Part shown: in pieces, positions 7,852-16,087 of the stretch | Position numbering within the stretch: the first letter of the stretch is position 1 | Layout: the number at the start of each line of letters is the position of its first letter | From: Rubrivivax sp. SCN 70-15 | GTDB taxonomy: Bacteria; Pseudomonadota; Gammaproteobacteria; Burkholderiales; Burkholderiaceae_C | NCBI GenBank assembly: GCA_001725505.1 | Contig: MEGM01000009.1 | Coordinates: forward strand, 1 to 39,892 | Length of the DNA: 39,892 nt | Direction: 5' to 3' | Position numbers and translations under genes: made by a program | Notes under the pieces: model-generated | Databases searched by the model: none | Told to the model about the DNA's origin: nothing | The model's input: only the letters and a program-made list of their open reading frames with translations

Positions 7852-9843
7852 TCACTGGGTCTGCAGGCTACGGCCGTAGCCATTGGCAAGGCGCTGCGCC
7901 ATCTCGGGAAAAAGGATGCCGAGCACGGCGTCATAGCGCGCAGGCCGCAGGTGCGTCTCGTCGCCGGCATCCACCTTGTCGATAATGCCTTGCCGCCAGG
8001 ACGCATAGCGCTCGGCTTGCTTTGGAGTGAACCGGGTCTCCAATCCATAGGCCTTGACGGCCATGGGGTACAGCGTGTGCCATTGCTGGTAGCCGGGGCC
8101 GCTTTGCGTGATGGCGTTAAGCACTTGGTATCCCGTATCGAATGCATAGCCGATGCCCCGGTTGTGCTGGATCGACAGCAGCCGTGAAACGATGCCAGCC
8201 ACACCCACCATCTCCGGGTCGGCGGCGCCCGGATAGCCGTGCGCAGCAAGGGCTTCTGCAGCCTCCATCAGCCGCAGCCAGGGTTCGCTGTCTTTTCCCA
8301 ACAGCACGGGCGCTGCGCCCTCCCCTCTGTGTGCACGCCGGGCTTTGTCGATGCGGGTATTGGTGTCGTGGAACTCCGTGGCGGCGGCCAGATAGATCAA
8401 GCCCCATTCCGATGCTGGCGTCGCGAGCAGTCGGGGACGCCGCAGTTCGGCCAGACGCTCTTGAAAGCGGACCGTGACCGGATGCTGGTCCAGTTCCGCT
8501 TCGAGGATCTGACGGCAGAGCCGCCAGGTCGGGTGATGAACCCAGCGCTTGCCGACGGTTTCGTTCACCACCAGGTGGCGCAAGCCTTCCCGGGTCACCC
8601 GGCCGCCGAGCGAGCCGATGTCGATTTCCAACGTCGGCAGGTTGAGTTCCCGGATGCGACGCAGCTTTTCCTGATCAATGCCGTGGGTCACAGTGACCTC
8701 GATCAGCACGGTTCGAGGCCACTGTTGGCTGCTGTGGGTGTCTTCTATCAATTCTTCAAAGGCCCCATCAAGCCAGGTTTCGGTGAACCCGTAGATATAG
8801 GGCCGCGGCTCGCGCAAGGTGCAGATGACGTCGGGGACGATGCTGCCCTGGCGTTGCTCCAACTGGGTGTTTTCCAGTGGCAGCGTCTCGGATGATGTTC
8901 CCCACTGAGCGCGAAGCGTGTTGTCCTCCCATTCGCCGCCGAATTCGTCGGGTGCGTAGCGGGTCACTTCGACATAGAGGCCGGGCGTCGTGATCTGCGA
9001 CGCCTGTTCCAGGATCGCTTTGACTTCACTGTGCAAGAGGGTCTCGCGACGCCATTGCTGAGCGACGGATGGATCCAGGTCCAGGGGCAGATCCTGATGA
9101 AACAGTGCTTCGTCCGCATCCCCCCAGGCATCCATGGCGTCGTGCGCGGCCTGGTGGGCCTGCGTGCTCGCGGTCGCGTGCAATGCCTGGTCGCTCCAAT
9201 GCGCGCACCAGCGGATGTCCGGAAGCAGGCGCAGCCGCGCACGAATCTCATCCGGCGACATCATCGCAATAGCGGGGTCGGAAAGGGATAGCGTGACGAT
9301 GGCCCGCCCATGGCCATCGCTGCCTGCGTCGCGTTGCCCGGTGAGATCGACGATGAGTTCCCGGCCATCTGGCAGCGTCAACAGCGCCGTGGCGTGATCA
9401 TGGAGTACGGCGCTGACAATGGAAATACGCTCCTCGCCTGTCTCTGCCCAGCCCTCATAGCCCTGGCCGCTGAAGCCAGTGGCGGAGGCCGACATTCTGC
9501 GTCTGGGTAGATCGATGATGCCCTGCTCCTTCAAGTGTCGAATCGCGGCCAGCCGCGCGGCAACGAGGGTGCAGTCATCTTTCTGGGCGCCTTTGGGGTG
9601 GCGGAAATGCGCCGTCGGATTCCGGCGCAGAGGTTGCCCCGCCAACACCGGCGTCAGCGAAAGGTTGCAGGCCGGGCATTGGCATTCGGCGCTTTCTTCG
9701 ACGATCTCAGCGTCGTGGATGTAGCGCGGCTCGCCGGTGCGCGAGTCGTGCCCCCATTTCAGCGGCACGGTGGCGGCATTGGGCACGGGACGCGTCGGTG
9801 CCGTATGGGTGTCAACCTGCCAGATGCTCGAACCTTGCGCCAT
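7852..9843 (-). CDS. CoiA-like zinc-ribbon and PD-(D/E)XK putative nuclease
   Basis: 663 residues from the ATG at 9843, which has GGAGG six bases upstream; the track start two codons earlier is a GTG. The N-terminus carries CQCPAC (C54-C59) followed by HFRHPKG (H79, H82), the zinc-binding and recognition segment typical of the competence protein CoiA family. Further on, HSEVKAILE, then PDVICTL, then VLIEVTVTHGIDQEKLRRI give the E / D / E-x-T core expected of the CoiA nuclease-like domain. The C-terminal 200 residues are helical and unassigned. CoiA itself acts in recombination of incoming single-stranded DNA. A role with RadC and the DUF932/ParB-like proteins in handling transferred DNA is inference. 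It is about twice CoiA length. Confidence 0.6.
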   Translation of the reverse strand: MAQGSSIWQVDTHTAPTRPVPNAATVPLKWGHDSRTGEPRYIHDAEIVEESAECQCPACNLSLTPVLAGQPLRRNPTAHFRHPKGAQKDDCTLVAARLAAIRHLKEQGIIDLPRRRMSASATGFSGQGYEGWAETGEERISIVSAVLHDHATALLTLPDGRELIVDLTGQRDAGSDGHGRAIVTLSLSDPAIAMMSPDEIRARLRLLPDIRWCAHWSDQALHATASTQAHQAAHDAMDAWGDADEALFHQDLPLDLDPSVAQQWRRETLLHSEVKAILEQASQITTPGLYVEVTRYAPDEFGGEWEDNTLRAQWGTSSETLPLENTQLEQRQGSIVPDVICTLREPRPYIYGFTETWLDGAFEELIEDTHSSQQWPRTVLIEVTVTHGIDQEKLRRIRELNLPTLEIDIGSLGGRVTREGLRHLVVNETVGKRWVHHPTWRLCRQILEAELDQHPVTVRFQERLAELRRPRLLATPASEWGLIYLAAATEFHDTNTRIDKARRAHRGEGAAPVLLGKDSEPWLRLMEAAEALAAHGYPGAADPEMVGVAGIVSRLLSIQHNRGIGYAFDTGYQVLNAITQSGPGYQQWHTLYPMAVKAYGLETRFTPKQAERYASWRQGIIDKVDAGDETHLRPARYDAVLGILFPEMAQRLANGYGRSLQTQ

Positions 9844-10190
9844 TGCCACCTCCGTGTTGCGGGAAATTCATCCGTGCCTCAGTTGTGGGAGCTGGCCGTA
9901 TTGTTTGCGGCTGGCGTACGGAGTGAGGTGTCGAATGCTGTGCTGACCAAGGATGCTACAGGTCCTGGCAGTGCTGCACTCCATCCTGGGCGTCTCCGGC
10001 CAAGGGGCTATGGCCGGCCGCGCTGTCGTGCTGCGCATCGAGCCACCTTCGGCGTCTCGCCCCTGTCGGGCTTCCATCGTTCCCTCGCGCTGCTCGGCTG
10101 ACGCCTGCGGCCCGGCTTCCAGCTTCGGGCCTGCGCGCTTGCGCTTGCCGTGCGGTCGGCGTGTTGGAAGGCCGTTGCCTGTCCAGCCAT

Positions 10191-10360
10191 CTTTCCTGAA
10201 CTCATCACCTTGCTCGCGACTGTAGCCCGCGGCCGTGTGCCGTCAAGGCGCGCCAGGCCGTGTCCTCGCTGCGCTGCGGGCCGCACCAACCTGGCGCTTG
10301 CCTCCTTGACGGCACACGACCGCGGGCTCCCTTTCGTCGCGGGCGATGAACTCAGGAAAG
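10191..10360 (+). ncRNA. Approximately 170-nt imperfect hairpin, candidate regulatory RNA
   Basis: The left arm (about 10191-10258) and right arm (about 10289-10360) are extended complements. CTTTCCTGA pairs with TCAGGAAAG at the outside, CTCGCGAC with GTCGCGGG further in, GCCCGCGGCCGTGTGCCGTC with GACGGCACACGACCGCGGGC at the core, and CGCCAGG with CCTGGCG near the loop. The loop region itself contains a smaller GC hairpin. A conserved cis-acting RNA or a DNA site for a replication or partition protein would both fit. I have not been able to fold it computationally. Confidence 0.6.
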
Positions 10361-10379
10361 ACGGTGGCAACGAGGCCAA

Positions 10380-10442
10380 CCGGGTTCTTCGTGCCGACCG
10401 CACCGAACAGCCGGAAGGCTGGGCTCCGAATCTAGGAACCCG
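10380..10442 (+). repeat. Second inverted repeat in the DUF932 leader
   Basis: ACCGGGTTC close to 10380 is complementary to GAACCCGGT ending near 10442, enclosing about 45 bases that hold smaller GGCTGGGCTCC-type pairings. It lies between the long hairpin and the DUF932 ribosome-binding site, so it could control access to that site. Confidence 0.5.
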
Positions 10443-10486
10443 GTGTGCGGTTTTCTTCAACAGCCAACTTTGTCAGGAGAAAGACC

Positions 10487-11311
10487 ATGCTTGCAACCCG
10501 TTTCGCTTCCCACTCCCCGGCGCTGCGCAGCGACTACCCGCTGTCCGATGACCAGATTCGCAGGGTGGCTCCGTCCATCTTCGCGGACGCGCCGCATGAA
10601 AGCCGTTCCGAGCGATACAGCTACATCCCCACCGCCGCTGTTCTGACCGAGCTTCGCAAGGAAGGGTTTCAGCCCTTCATGGTGACGCAGACCCGCGTGC
10701 GCGATGAAGGCAAGCGCGAGCACACAAAACACATGCTGCGCCTGCGCCACGCCAGCCAGATCAACGGCGCGGAAGCCAATGAAATCGTGCTTCTGAATTC
10801 GCACGACGGCACGAGCAGCTATCAGATGCTGGCCGGAATGTTCCGTTTCGTGTGCAGCAATGGGCTGGTGTGCGGTGACACGGTGGCCGATGTGCGCGTG
10901 CCTCACAAAGGCAACGTGGCCGGGCACGTCATCGAAGGCGCATACGAGGTATTGAGCGGCTTCGAGCAGGTCAAGGAATCCCGCGACCTGATGCGCGGCA
11001 TCACCTTGGACGATGGCGAATCCGAAGTGTTCGCCCGCGCCGCGCTGGCCCTCAAGTACGACGACCCCGACAAGCCCGCGCCCATCACGGAAAGCCAAAT
11101 CCTGATGCCGCGCCGCTTCGACGACCGCCGCCCGGACTTGTGGAGCGTGTTCAACCGCACCCAAGAAAACCTGACCAAGGGCGGATTGCATGGCCGCGCC
11201 GCCAATGGTCGCAGGCAGCAGACCCGCCCCGTGCAGGGCATTGATTCCGACATTCGCCTGAACCGCGCCTTGTGGCTGCTGGCCGATGGCATGCGCGCTC
11301 TCAAAGCCTGA
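10487..11311 (+). CDS. DUF932 domain protein
   Basis: 274 residues, close to the usual length of DUF932 proteins of plasmids, phages and islands. Recognisable segments are an early PTAAVLTELRKEGFQP, then THMLRLRH-like strands, LLNSHDGTSSYQM and FRFVCSNGLVCGD. The start at 10487 follows AGGAG with good spacing; the track ORF's extra 14 residues lie upstream of that site. It is followed 70 bases later by the ParB-like gene in the same direction, an arrangement common in integrative elements. Members are of unknown biochemical function but are usually among the first genes expressed from plasmid- or element-maintenance modules. Confidence 0.85.
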   Translation: MLATRFASHSPALRSDYPLSDDQIRRVAPSIFADAPHESRSERYSYIPTAAVLTELRKEGFQPFMVTQTRVRDEGKREHTKHMLRLRHASQINGAEANEIVLLNSHDGTSSYQMLAGMFRFVCSNGLVCGDTVADVRVPHKGNVAGHVIEGAYEVLSGFEQVKESRDLMRGITLDDGESEVFARAALALKYDDPDKPAPITESQILMPRRFDDRRPDLWSVFNRTQENLTKGGLHGRAANGRRQQTRPVQGIDSDIRLNRALWLLADGMRALKA

Positions 11312-11381
11312 CCCGCTCCCCCGCCGGAGGGGACGGTTTCCCCTCCATTCCTTGTCTGTTTCATTTGATTGGAGATACACC

Positions 11382-13442
11382 ATGAACGCCGTTAACTACA
11401 CCGAGGCCCAAGCCGTCACCACCGCCGCCAATGTGCTGCAAGCCGCCGACCCGAGCAAGCACATGATTCTGGTTCCGTTGTCGCGGCTGGTGCTGCGCCC
11501 TGCGGGTCGCAACGTGCGCAAGACCCCGCGCATGTCCATCCCTGAACTGGCCGCGTCCATCCAGCGCGTGGGCCTGCTGCAAAACCTGATCGCGATTCCC
11601 GCCAGTGATGGCGAGCACTACGAGGTGGTTGCCGGTGGCCGTCGCTTCGCCGCATTGAAGCTGCTGGCGAAGAAACATCGCATCGCAAAGGATTGGGAGG
11701 TGCCTTGCCTGCGAGTGGCCGATGGCACGGCCCGCACCGCCAGCCTCACGGAAAACGTGCAGCGTGAAGCCATGCACCCGGCAGACCAGTTTGAAGCCTT
11801 TGCAGCGCTGGTGGCCGAAGGACGGCCCATTGAGGACATTGCAGCGGATTTCAGCGTTACCCCGCTGGTGGTGCAGCGCCGCTTGAAGCTCGCTAATGTT
11901 TCGCCCCGGTTGATGGCTGACTACCGGGCCGATGCGGTCACGCTCGACCAGCTCATGGCGCTGGCCGTCACCGACGATCATGCTTCGCAAGACGCCGCGT
12001 TCTACGATGCGCCGCAGTGGCAGCGCAGTCCGTCCGCGCTGCGCGAACGCCTCACCGAGCGCGAGATTGATGCTTACCGGCATCCGCTGGTGCGATTCGT
12101 CGGGCTGGACACCTACGAAGCCGCAGGCGGCGGGATTCGCCGCGATCTGTTCGCGGAAGGCGATGCGGGCGTGTACCTCAACGATGCGGCCTTGCTGGAA
12201 CGGCTGGCGCACGAGAGGCTGGCGGGCATCGCCGCCGAGGTGAAGGCCGAAGGCTGGGCATGGGTGGATGCTGCACACGCCGCCACCTATGCCGACCTGC
12301 AAGCGTTTCAACGCGCCCCGAGAGAGCGGCGCACGCCGGGCAAGCGCGAAGCCCTGCGCATCGAGAAGCTGCAAGCCAGGATGCGGGAGGTAGCCGAAGC
12401 CCTCGATGCCGCGATGGAAGCCGAGGACGAGGACAAGGCCGAAGCCTTGCAGGAGGAAGGCGAAGTCCTGGGCGAGCAATTGCAGGCGCTGGAAGATGGC
12501 TTGCAGGGGTACGCCCCGAGCGTGAAGGCCGCAGCCGGGGCCATCGTCACCATTGACCGCAACGGCGAAGCCGTGATTCATCGCGGGCTGCTGCGCGAGG
12601 CCGAGGCCAAGGCACTGCGCACGCTGGAAAGGCTGCGCCAAGGGTTCAGCGGCGAGGATGCCGAGAGCGACGACGAAGGCGACACGGCAGACGAAGCGCA
12701 AGCCCCCGCCATGTCCGACCGGTTGGCGCAGCGCTTGAGCGCGCACCGCACCGCCGCGCTGCAAATCGAAGTCGCCCGGCATCCCCAAGCCGCGCTGGCC
12801 GCTGTGGTGCATGGCATGGTGCAAACCGTCCTGCAGGGCAGCCACTACGGGCACGACCTGCCGCTGGGCGTGCGCCTCACGGTGCAAGATCGGCTGGAAG
12901 GCATGGCCCCGGACTGGCCGGAATCGCCTGCCGCCGTGGCGCTGCGCGAATTGCAGCAGGCATGGGGCGGCAAGCTGCCCGAGGGCAGCGCCGAACTGTT
13001 CGCCGCGCTGCTGGTGATGGAGCAAGGCGAACTGGTGAAGCTGCTGGCCGTGTGCGTGGCTTCCACGGTGGACGTGGTGACGCCGCGTGCCACGCCGCAC
13101 CAGCCCGGTGCGAAACTGGCGCAGGCCGTGGGCCTCGACATGGCCGCATGGTGGCAGCCGAGCGCAGAAGGCTACTTCAAGCATGTTTCCAAGTCCGTGA
13201 TTCTGGATGCCGTGGGCGCGTTTGCACCGGATTCCGTCAACCGGCTGGCGAAGCTGAAGAAGGCCGATATTGCCAGCGAAGCCGAACGGCTGGCCAATGG
13301 CACGGGCTGGATGCCCGCCATCTTCAAGGCCGAAGACACGCAGGAGGATGCACCCGAGGAAGGCCCACAGGATGCACAGCAGGACGACGCGAAAGAAACC
13401 GCCACCGTGGCGGATGAACCCGTCGAGGCATTGGCCGCTTGA
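11382..13442 (+). CDS. Large ParB/RepB/Spo0J-family protein
   Basis: 686 residues from the ATG at 11382, preceded by TTGGAG. The N-terminal ParB domain (about residues 30-120) shows VPLSRLVLRPAGRNVRK, IPELAASIQRVGLLQNLI, VVAGGRRFAALKLL (the GERR-type CTP-binding arm is GGRR here) and LTENVQREAMHPADQFEAF. A helix-turn-helix follows (IEDIAADFSVTPLVVQRRLKLA, roughly 148-170). The remaining 500 residues include an acidic, alanine-rich coiled-coil stretch (EAEDEDKAEALQEEGE) and a helical C-terminus. Chromosomal ParB is about 300 residues, so this is the long island-borne type. No ParA is present in the window, so a DNA-binding or regulatory role in the element is as likely as partition. Confidence 0.85.
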   Translation: MNAVNYTEAQAVTTAANVLQAADPSKHMILVPLSRLVLRPAGRNVRKTPRMSIPELAASIQRVGLLQNLIAIPASDGEHYEVVAGGRRFAALKLLAKKHRIAKDWEVPCLRVADGTARTASLTENVQREAMHPADQFEAFAALVAEGRPIEDIAADFSVTPLVVQRRLKLANVSPRLMADYRADAVTLDQLMALAVTDDHASQDAAFYDAPQWQRSPSALRERLTEREIDAYRHPLVRFVGLDTYEAAGGGIRRDLFAEGDAGVYLNDAALLERLAHERLAGIAAEVKAEGWAWVDAAHAATYADLQAFQRAPRERRTPGKREALRIEKLQARMREVAEALDAAMEAEDEDKAEALQEEGEVLGEQLQALEDGLQGYAPSVKAAAGAIVTIDRNGEAVIHRGLLREAEAKALRTLERLRQGFSGEDAESDDEGDTADEAQAPAMSDRLAQRLSAHRTAALQIEVARHPQAALAAVVHGMVQTVLQGSHYGHDLPLGVRLTVQDRLEGMAPDWPESPAAVALRELQQAWGGKLPEGSAELFAALLVMEQGELVKLLAVCVASTVDVVTPRATPHQPGAKLAQAVGLDMAAWWQPSAEGYFKHVSKSVILDAVGAFAPDSVNRLAKLKKADIASEAERLANGTGWMPAIFKAEDTQEDAPEEGPQDAQQDDAKETATVADEPVEALAA

Positions 13443-13451
13443 TCTGCGCCG

Positions 13452-13489
13452 AAGGCAAGCGCCCCGGCTTCGACCGGGGCGCTTGCCTT
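13452..13489 (+). terminator. Perfect 16-bp hairpin after the ParB-like gene
   Basis: AAGGCAAGCGCCCCGG, loop CTTCGA, then the exact complement CCGGGGCGCTTGCCTT. It begins 9 bases after the stop codon and lies just before the ribosome-binding site (AAGGAG) of the next small gene. It has only a weak T-tract, so it may attenuate or protect the mRNA rather than fully terminate. Confidence 0.7.
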
Positions 13490-13505
13490 TCAAGGAGAAC
13501 CGCTC

Positions 13506-13715
13506 ATGATCCGCACCACAACAACCCGCCCGCGCTTGGCGGCGATCTATGCAACTGGCACGGTGCGCGGCCGCCGCTGGCATGGCGATGGCGACGTGCG
13601 CGGCTACCGCCCGCCTTCGGGCTGGACGGCCCACGCCGACCTCACGGACATTCATCCCATCACGGGCCGCACTTTGCCGCGTGCCGTGTGGTGGCTCATC
13701 GAGACGAAGGAATAG
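13506..13715 (+). CDS. Small conserved-looking island protein, 69 residues
   Basis: A 69-residue basic protein with the core TGTVRGRRWHGDGDVRGYRPPSGW and HPITGRTLPRAVWWLIETKE. The ribosome-binding site AAGGAGAACCGCTC ahead of the ATG is strong, and codon use matches the neighbouring backbone genes. It follows the ParB-like gene after a hairpin and is followed by further hairpins. No signal peptide or membrane segment is seen. I do not know the family or function. Confidence 0.65.
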   Translation: MIRTTTTRPRLAAIYATGTVRGRRWHGDGDVRGYRPPSGWTAHADLTDIHPITGRTLPRAVWWLIETKE

Positions 13716-13727
13716 CCGCGATCAGCA

Positions 13728-13796
13728 CCGGCCCCAGTTCATTCGACCTGGGGCCGGCGGGGTCAAAAAACCGGGCGCGGCAGTGGCCGCGCCCGG
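13728..13796 (+). terminator. Two tandem GC hairpins after the small gene
   Basis: CCGGCCCCAG pairs with CTGGGGCCGG (13728-13737 / 13748-13757). CCGGGCGCGGC pairs with GCCGCGCCCGG (13771-13781 / 13786-13796). The tandem stems just after the stop codon at 13715 probably end the DUF932/parB-like transcription unit. The only T- or A-rich tract is AAAAAA between them, which would suit termination of leftward transcripts. Confidence 0.55.
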
Positions 13797-14040
13797 TGTT
13801 GAAGGCAATCAGCCCCCATCAGAACGCCGCCGTCTTCGCTGTGCTCAGGCGACGGCGTTAACGGCATCGCTGTGGTACGCGATGCCTTCGGGCGCTGGCC
13901 GGTTCCAGCACCGGGAACATGCCGCCCCGGGCGGAACGCCATGCGGCATCACACGATGCCGTGTTGCCTCAAAAGCGCCTGCTCGACGGCATTCGACGCG
14001 CAGGCGCTTGAGTTCAGGTAGTGGTTTTGGTGAGTTCAAG
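13797..14040. repeat. Run of consecutive short hairpins, no gene
   Basis: This stretch carries several back-to-back inverted repeats: CGCCGTC/GACGGCG (about 13830-13857), GGCATCGC/GCGATGCC (about 13863-13886), CCGCCCC/GGGCGG-type pairing near 13930, and AAGCGCCTGC/GCAGGCGCTT (about 13973-14010). The minus-strand ORF 13845-14168 overlaps it and has no ribosome-binding site or recognisable content, so I treat it as spurious. The run ends at the promoter of the truncated metal-regulator gene, at the boundary between backbone and cargo. Confidence 0.5.
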
Positions 14041-14042
14041 AT

Positions 14043-14065
14043 AATATAGTCCCCTAAGCTATATT
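14043..14065 (+). promoter_or_regulatory. Palindromic operator of a CsoR/RcnR/FrmR-type regulator
   Basis: AATATAG, then TCCCCTAAG, then CTATATT: a perfect 7-bp dyad with a C-rich centre, 14 bases ahead of the truncated regulator gene. Operators of the CsoR/RcnR/FrmR family typically have AT-rich dyad arms flanking a C/G run, and these genes are usually autoregulated, so it fits as the former self-operator. Confidence 0.55.
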
Positions 14066-14079
14066 GATTGCTTGCCGCC

Positions 14080-14151
14080 ATGCCCCACACCTCCCGCCAG
14101 AAAGACAAACTGATCGCCCGTGTCCGCCGTATCAAGGGGCAGTTGGGGTGA
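14080..14151 (+). pseudogene. Truncated CsoR/RcnR/FrmR-family metal or formaldehyde sensor
   Basis: The ATG at 14080 encodes MPHTSRQKDKLIARVRRIKGQLG and then stops. The stretch is the N-terminal helix of the DUF156 family (compare the family's usual RVRRIRGQ motif, which continues for about 65 more residues including the metal-binding Cys and His). The family match ends at GQLG and the following bases do not resume it in any frame, so the gene was cut by a recombination or insertion event. The regulator is inactive. Its target gene (an rcnA-like exporter or frmA) is also absent, so the cargo on its right replaced it. Confidence 0.75.
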
Positions 14152-14403
14152 TTTCGGTTTCGGTGCAAATCCTAGCGGTTTGAGGCGCGGGAAAACCCTG
14201 CCCGCGTTTCAACATCAGAAAGGCGATGTAAAGGGCCCACTGACCGGCCTACTCCGCGCACCGAGATGTTGGAGCAGGAGTTGCGGAGAAAAGTCCGCAT
14301 GATGCCCGCATCGACTGTTTGGGCTGGATGCCAAGCCCCGACGACCCCTGGCGGCACGGCCGACCGAAGAAGCGCACCGGGACCAACCCGCCACTCCATC
14401 GCG
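14152..14403. other. No gene recognised
   Basis: About 250 bases between the broken regulator and the end of the sterol-desaturase gene. I see no ORF with a start signal, no terminal inverted repeat and no transposase fragment that would identify what cut the regulator. Confidence 0.5.
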
Positions 14404-15285
14404 TTACTTCTGTGAGGTGACATTGGCAGCAGCCGCGCGCTTGAGCGGATGCAGCAGCTGGCTCCAGTAGTCCCGCGGGTAGTCCTTTTCTCGCAGGCCC
14501 ACCGCCGCATCGCCCAACTGGTCCCTGCTGTCGAAGTAGGTCCCCAGCGCCCTGTCCCAGATCATGAAGAACTCGCCGAAGTTCACCTGCGCGTCTTCGA
14601 AGTCCCGCTTGTGGTGCCAACGATGCGTCTCGGCAACCCCAATCACATGTCGCATGGGTCCCACCCTGTAGTCCAGGTTGGAGTGCTGGAAAGTCAGGTG
14701 AACGACCAGAATCGCCAGCCAGGCCGCGACAAGCTCCGAGGGAGTGCCCATCGCGAACAGGACGGTCAATCCGGGCGCCGCCATTAGTGCGGCATGCAAG
14801 GGATGCCGCCGCTCGCCGTTGAGCCAGTACAGCCGCTCGGCACTGTGGTGCGGCGCATGCAGGCGCCAAAGCCAGGGCACGGCATGACTGACGCGGTGCA
14901 CGGCATAGAGACCGATGTCGAACACGGCCGCCACGAGCAGCAGCTGGCTCCACAAGGGCCACTGCACGGGAAACAGGCGCCACTCTGGCGGCACGAAGTC
15001 GCCCAGCCTGGCGATCCACATGGCGGTCAGCTGGATGACCGCGAGGTTGACAACGGTGTGGGCGATGTCGGTGTTGGTATCGCCGTGGTCCGCGAGCCAG
15101 GCCGCGCGGAAGGGCCGGAATCGCTCCAGGACCGCAACGGCCAGCACGCCGGCAAGCGAGATTGCGGGCACCATGGGCCAATACGCCATGCCGGCATAGG
15201 CCGTGTAGACGATGGCCAGGGTCGATCCGCCAAATACCAGCGGATAGCTACCCCAGCGGAGGATTGATTGTGCGAGCTGCTTCAT
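14404..15285 (-). CDS. Sterol desaturase / fatty acid hydroxylase superfamily protein
   Basis: 293 residues with four or more membrane segments and the di-iron histidine boxes of the family: HRVSH, HAPHH and HRWHH, with an additional HSN before the third box. The final C-terminal part (FEDAQVNFGEFFMIWDRALGTYFD) is also typical. Such membrane enzymes hydroxylate or desaturate lipids; the substrate cannot be predicted. The ATG at 15285 has AAGG upstream. An AraC-type regulator gene lies 64 bases upstream in the same direction, a common pairing, and may control it. No obvious link to metal resistance. Confidence 0.88.
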   Translation of the reverse strand: MKQLAQSILRWGSYPLVFGGSTLAIVYTAYAGMAYWPMVPAISLAGVLAVAVLERFRPFRAAWLADHGDTNTDIAHTVVNLAVIQLTAMWIARLGDFVPPEWRLFPVQWPLWSQLLLVAAVFDIGLYAVHRVSHAVPWLWRLHAPHHSAERLYWLNGERRHPLHAALMAAPGLTVLFAMGTPSELVAAWLAILVVHLTFQHSNLDYRVGPMRHVIGVAETHRWHHKRDFEDAQVNFGEFFMIWDRALGTYFDSRDQLGDAAVGLREKDYPRDYWSQLLHPLKRAAAANVTSQK

Positions 15286-15349
15286 GTCGGTACCTTGGTT
15301 CTGGTATGTGCCGACGATAGAGGCGCGCCGGGCTTGCGGCTTGAACGAA

Positions 15350-16087
15350 TCAGTCGATCGCGCCGGAAAGCGCGACTTGTTTCAGCAGGTTTGCCGGGCT
15401 GCTCCCCAACATGGCCCGGAACGTCCGGCTCAGATGGGCTGAGTCGGAGAACCCGCCCAGATGGGCTGCCTCGGTGAGACTGCCTCCCGCCGCGAGCTGT
15501 CGCAGTGACTCGATCAGGCGCACCCACTTCAGGTAGCTGCGAAGGGGCAGGCCGGTCTGCTCCACGAACCAGTGTGAAAAGCGCTCCGGCGAAACATGAA
15601 CCATCGCCGCCAGGCTGCGCCTGTCGGTCTCTCCCCTGCAGGCACGAAGTTCCCGCACGACCGCTTCGAGCCGCGTGTCGGCAACACGCGGCGGGTCCGA
15701 CCGGAAGATGACTTGAACGGTCGTCAGATCGTCTGCGCTCGAGAAGTCCAGCAGCCGCCGCGCCAAGTCGGGATCGAGCGCCAGAGCGGCCTGTTGAGGC
15801 CGCAATCGCAGCGCCGTCGCCTCAGGCGCGAGGGCATCCAGGTAAATCGAGAGCACCGCGCCTCCGCTCAGCCTGTGGCGCATCCCGGCCGGAATCACCA
15901 GTGCCCGACCTCGCAGGCGACCGGCCGGGGTCTCCACCTCGACGGCCCCTTCCAGGCCCACCGTGATCTGGTGGGCAAGGTGCTGGTGCCAGTCGTGTGC
16001 GCCGACGCTTCCACGGAACACGCCTATCCCGGGGGCGATCCAAGCGCGCCCAGCCCAAGCGAGGCCGGCCGGATCGAACGGCTTCAA
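15350..16087 (-). CDS. AraC-family transcriptional regulator
   Basis: 245 residues. The N-terminal half is a cupin-like sensor domain (HDWHQHLAHQITVGLEGAVEV, RALVIPAGMRHRLSGG). The C-terminal 100 residues have the two helix-turn-helix units of AraC: SLAAMVHVSPERFSHWFVEQTG and SLTEAAHLGGFSDSAHLSRTF. The frame starts at a TTG (16087) that overlaps the cadR stop codon by four bases (TTGA); there is no ATG before residue 65, so a TTG start coupled to cadR is the best choice. It probably regulates the adjacent sterol desaturase gene. Confidence 0.82.
   Translation of the reverse strand: MKPFDPAGLAWAGRAWIAPGIGVFRGSVGAHDWHQHLAHQITVGLEGAVEVETPAGRLRGRALVIPAGMRHRLSGGAVLSIYLDALAPEATALRLRPQQAALALDPDLARRLLDFSSADDLTTVQVIFRSDPPRVADTRLEAVVRELRACRGETDRRSLAAMVHVSPERFSHWFVEQTGLPLRSYLKWVRLIESLRQLAAGGSLTEAAHLGGFSDSAHLSRTFRAMLGSSPANLLKQVALSGAID

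Larger units (their letters stand above)
9844..10486 (+). promoter_or_regulatory. 643-base non-coding leader upstream of DUF932
   Basis: No credible gene is present; the ORFs listed here on both strands are GC-rich shadows. The stretch contains the promoter region of the CoiA-like gene at its left edge, sequence resembling the radC leader near 10020-10140, and two nested inverted repeats (10191-10360 and 10380-10442). The DUF932 ribosome-binding site, AGGAGAAAGACC, ends it. The length and density of structure suggest RNA-level control of the DUF932/parB-like unit. Confidence 0.5.

Noticed and set aside
11361-13655. 764-residue minus-strand ORF
   Set aside because: Antisense to the ParB-like gene, whose domains and ribosome-binding site are clear; the antisense product is low-complexity.
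13845-14168. 107-residue minus-strand ORF
   Set aside because: It crosses the hairpin chain and the regulator promoter, has no ribosome-binding site and no family features.
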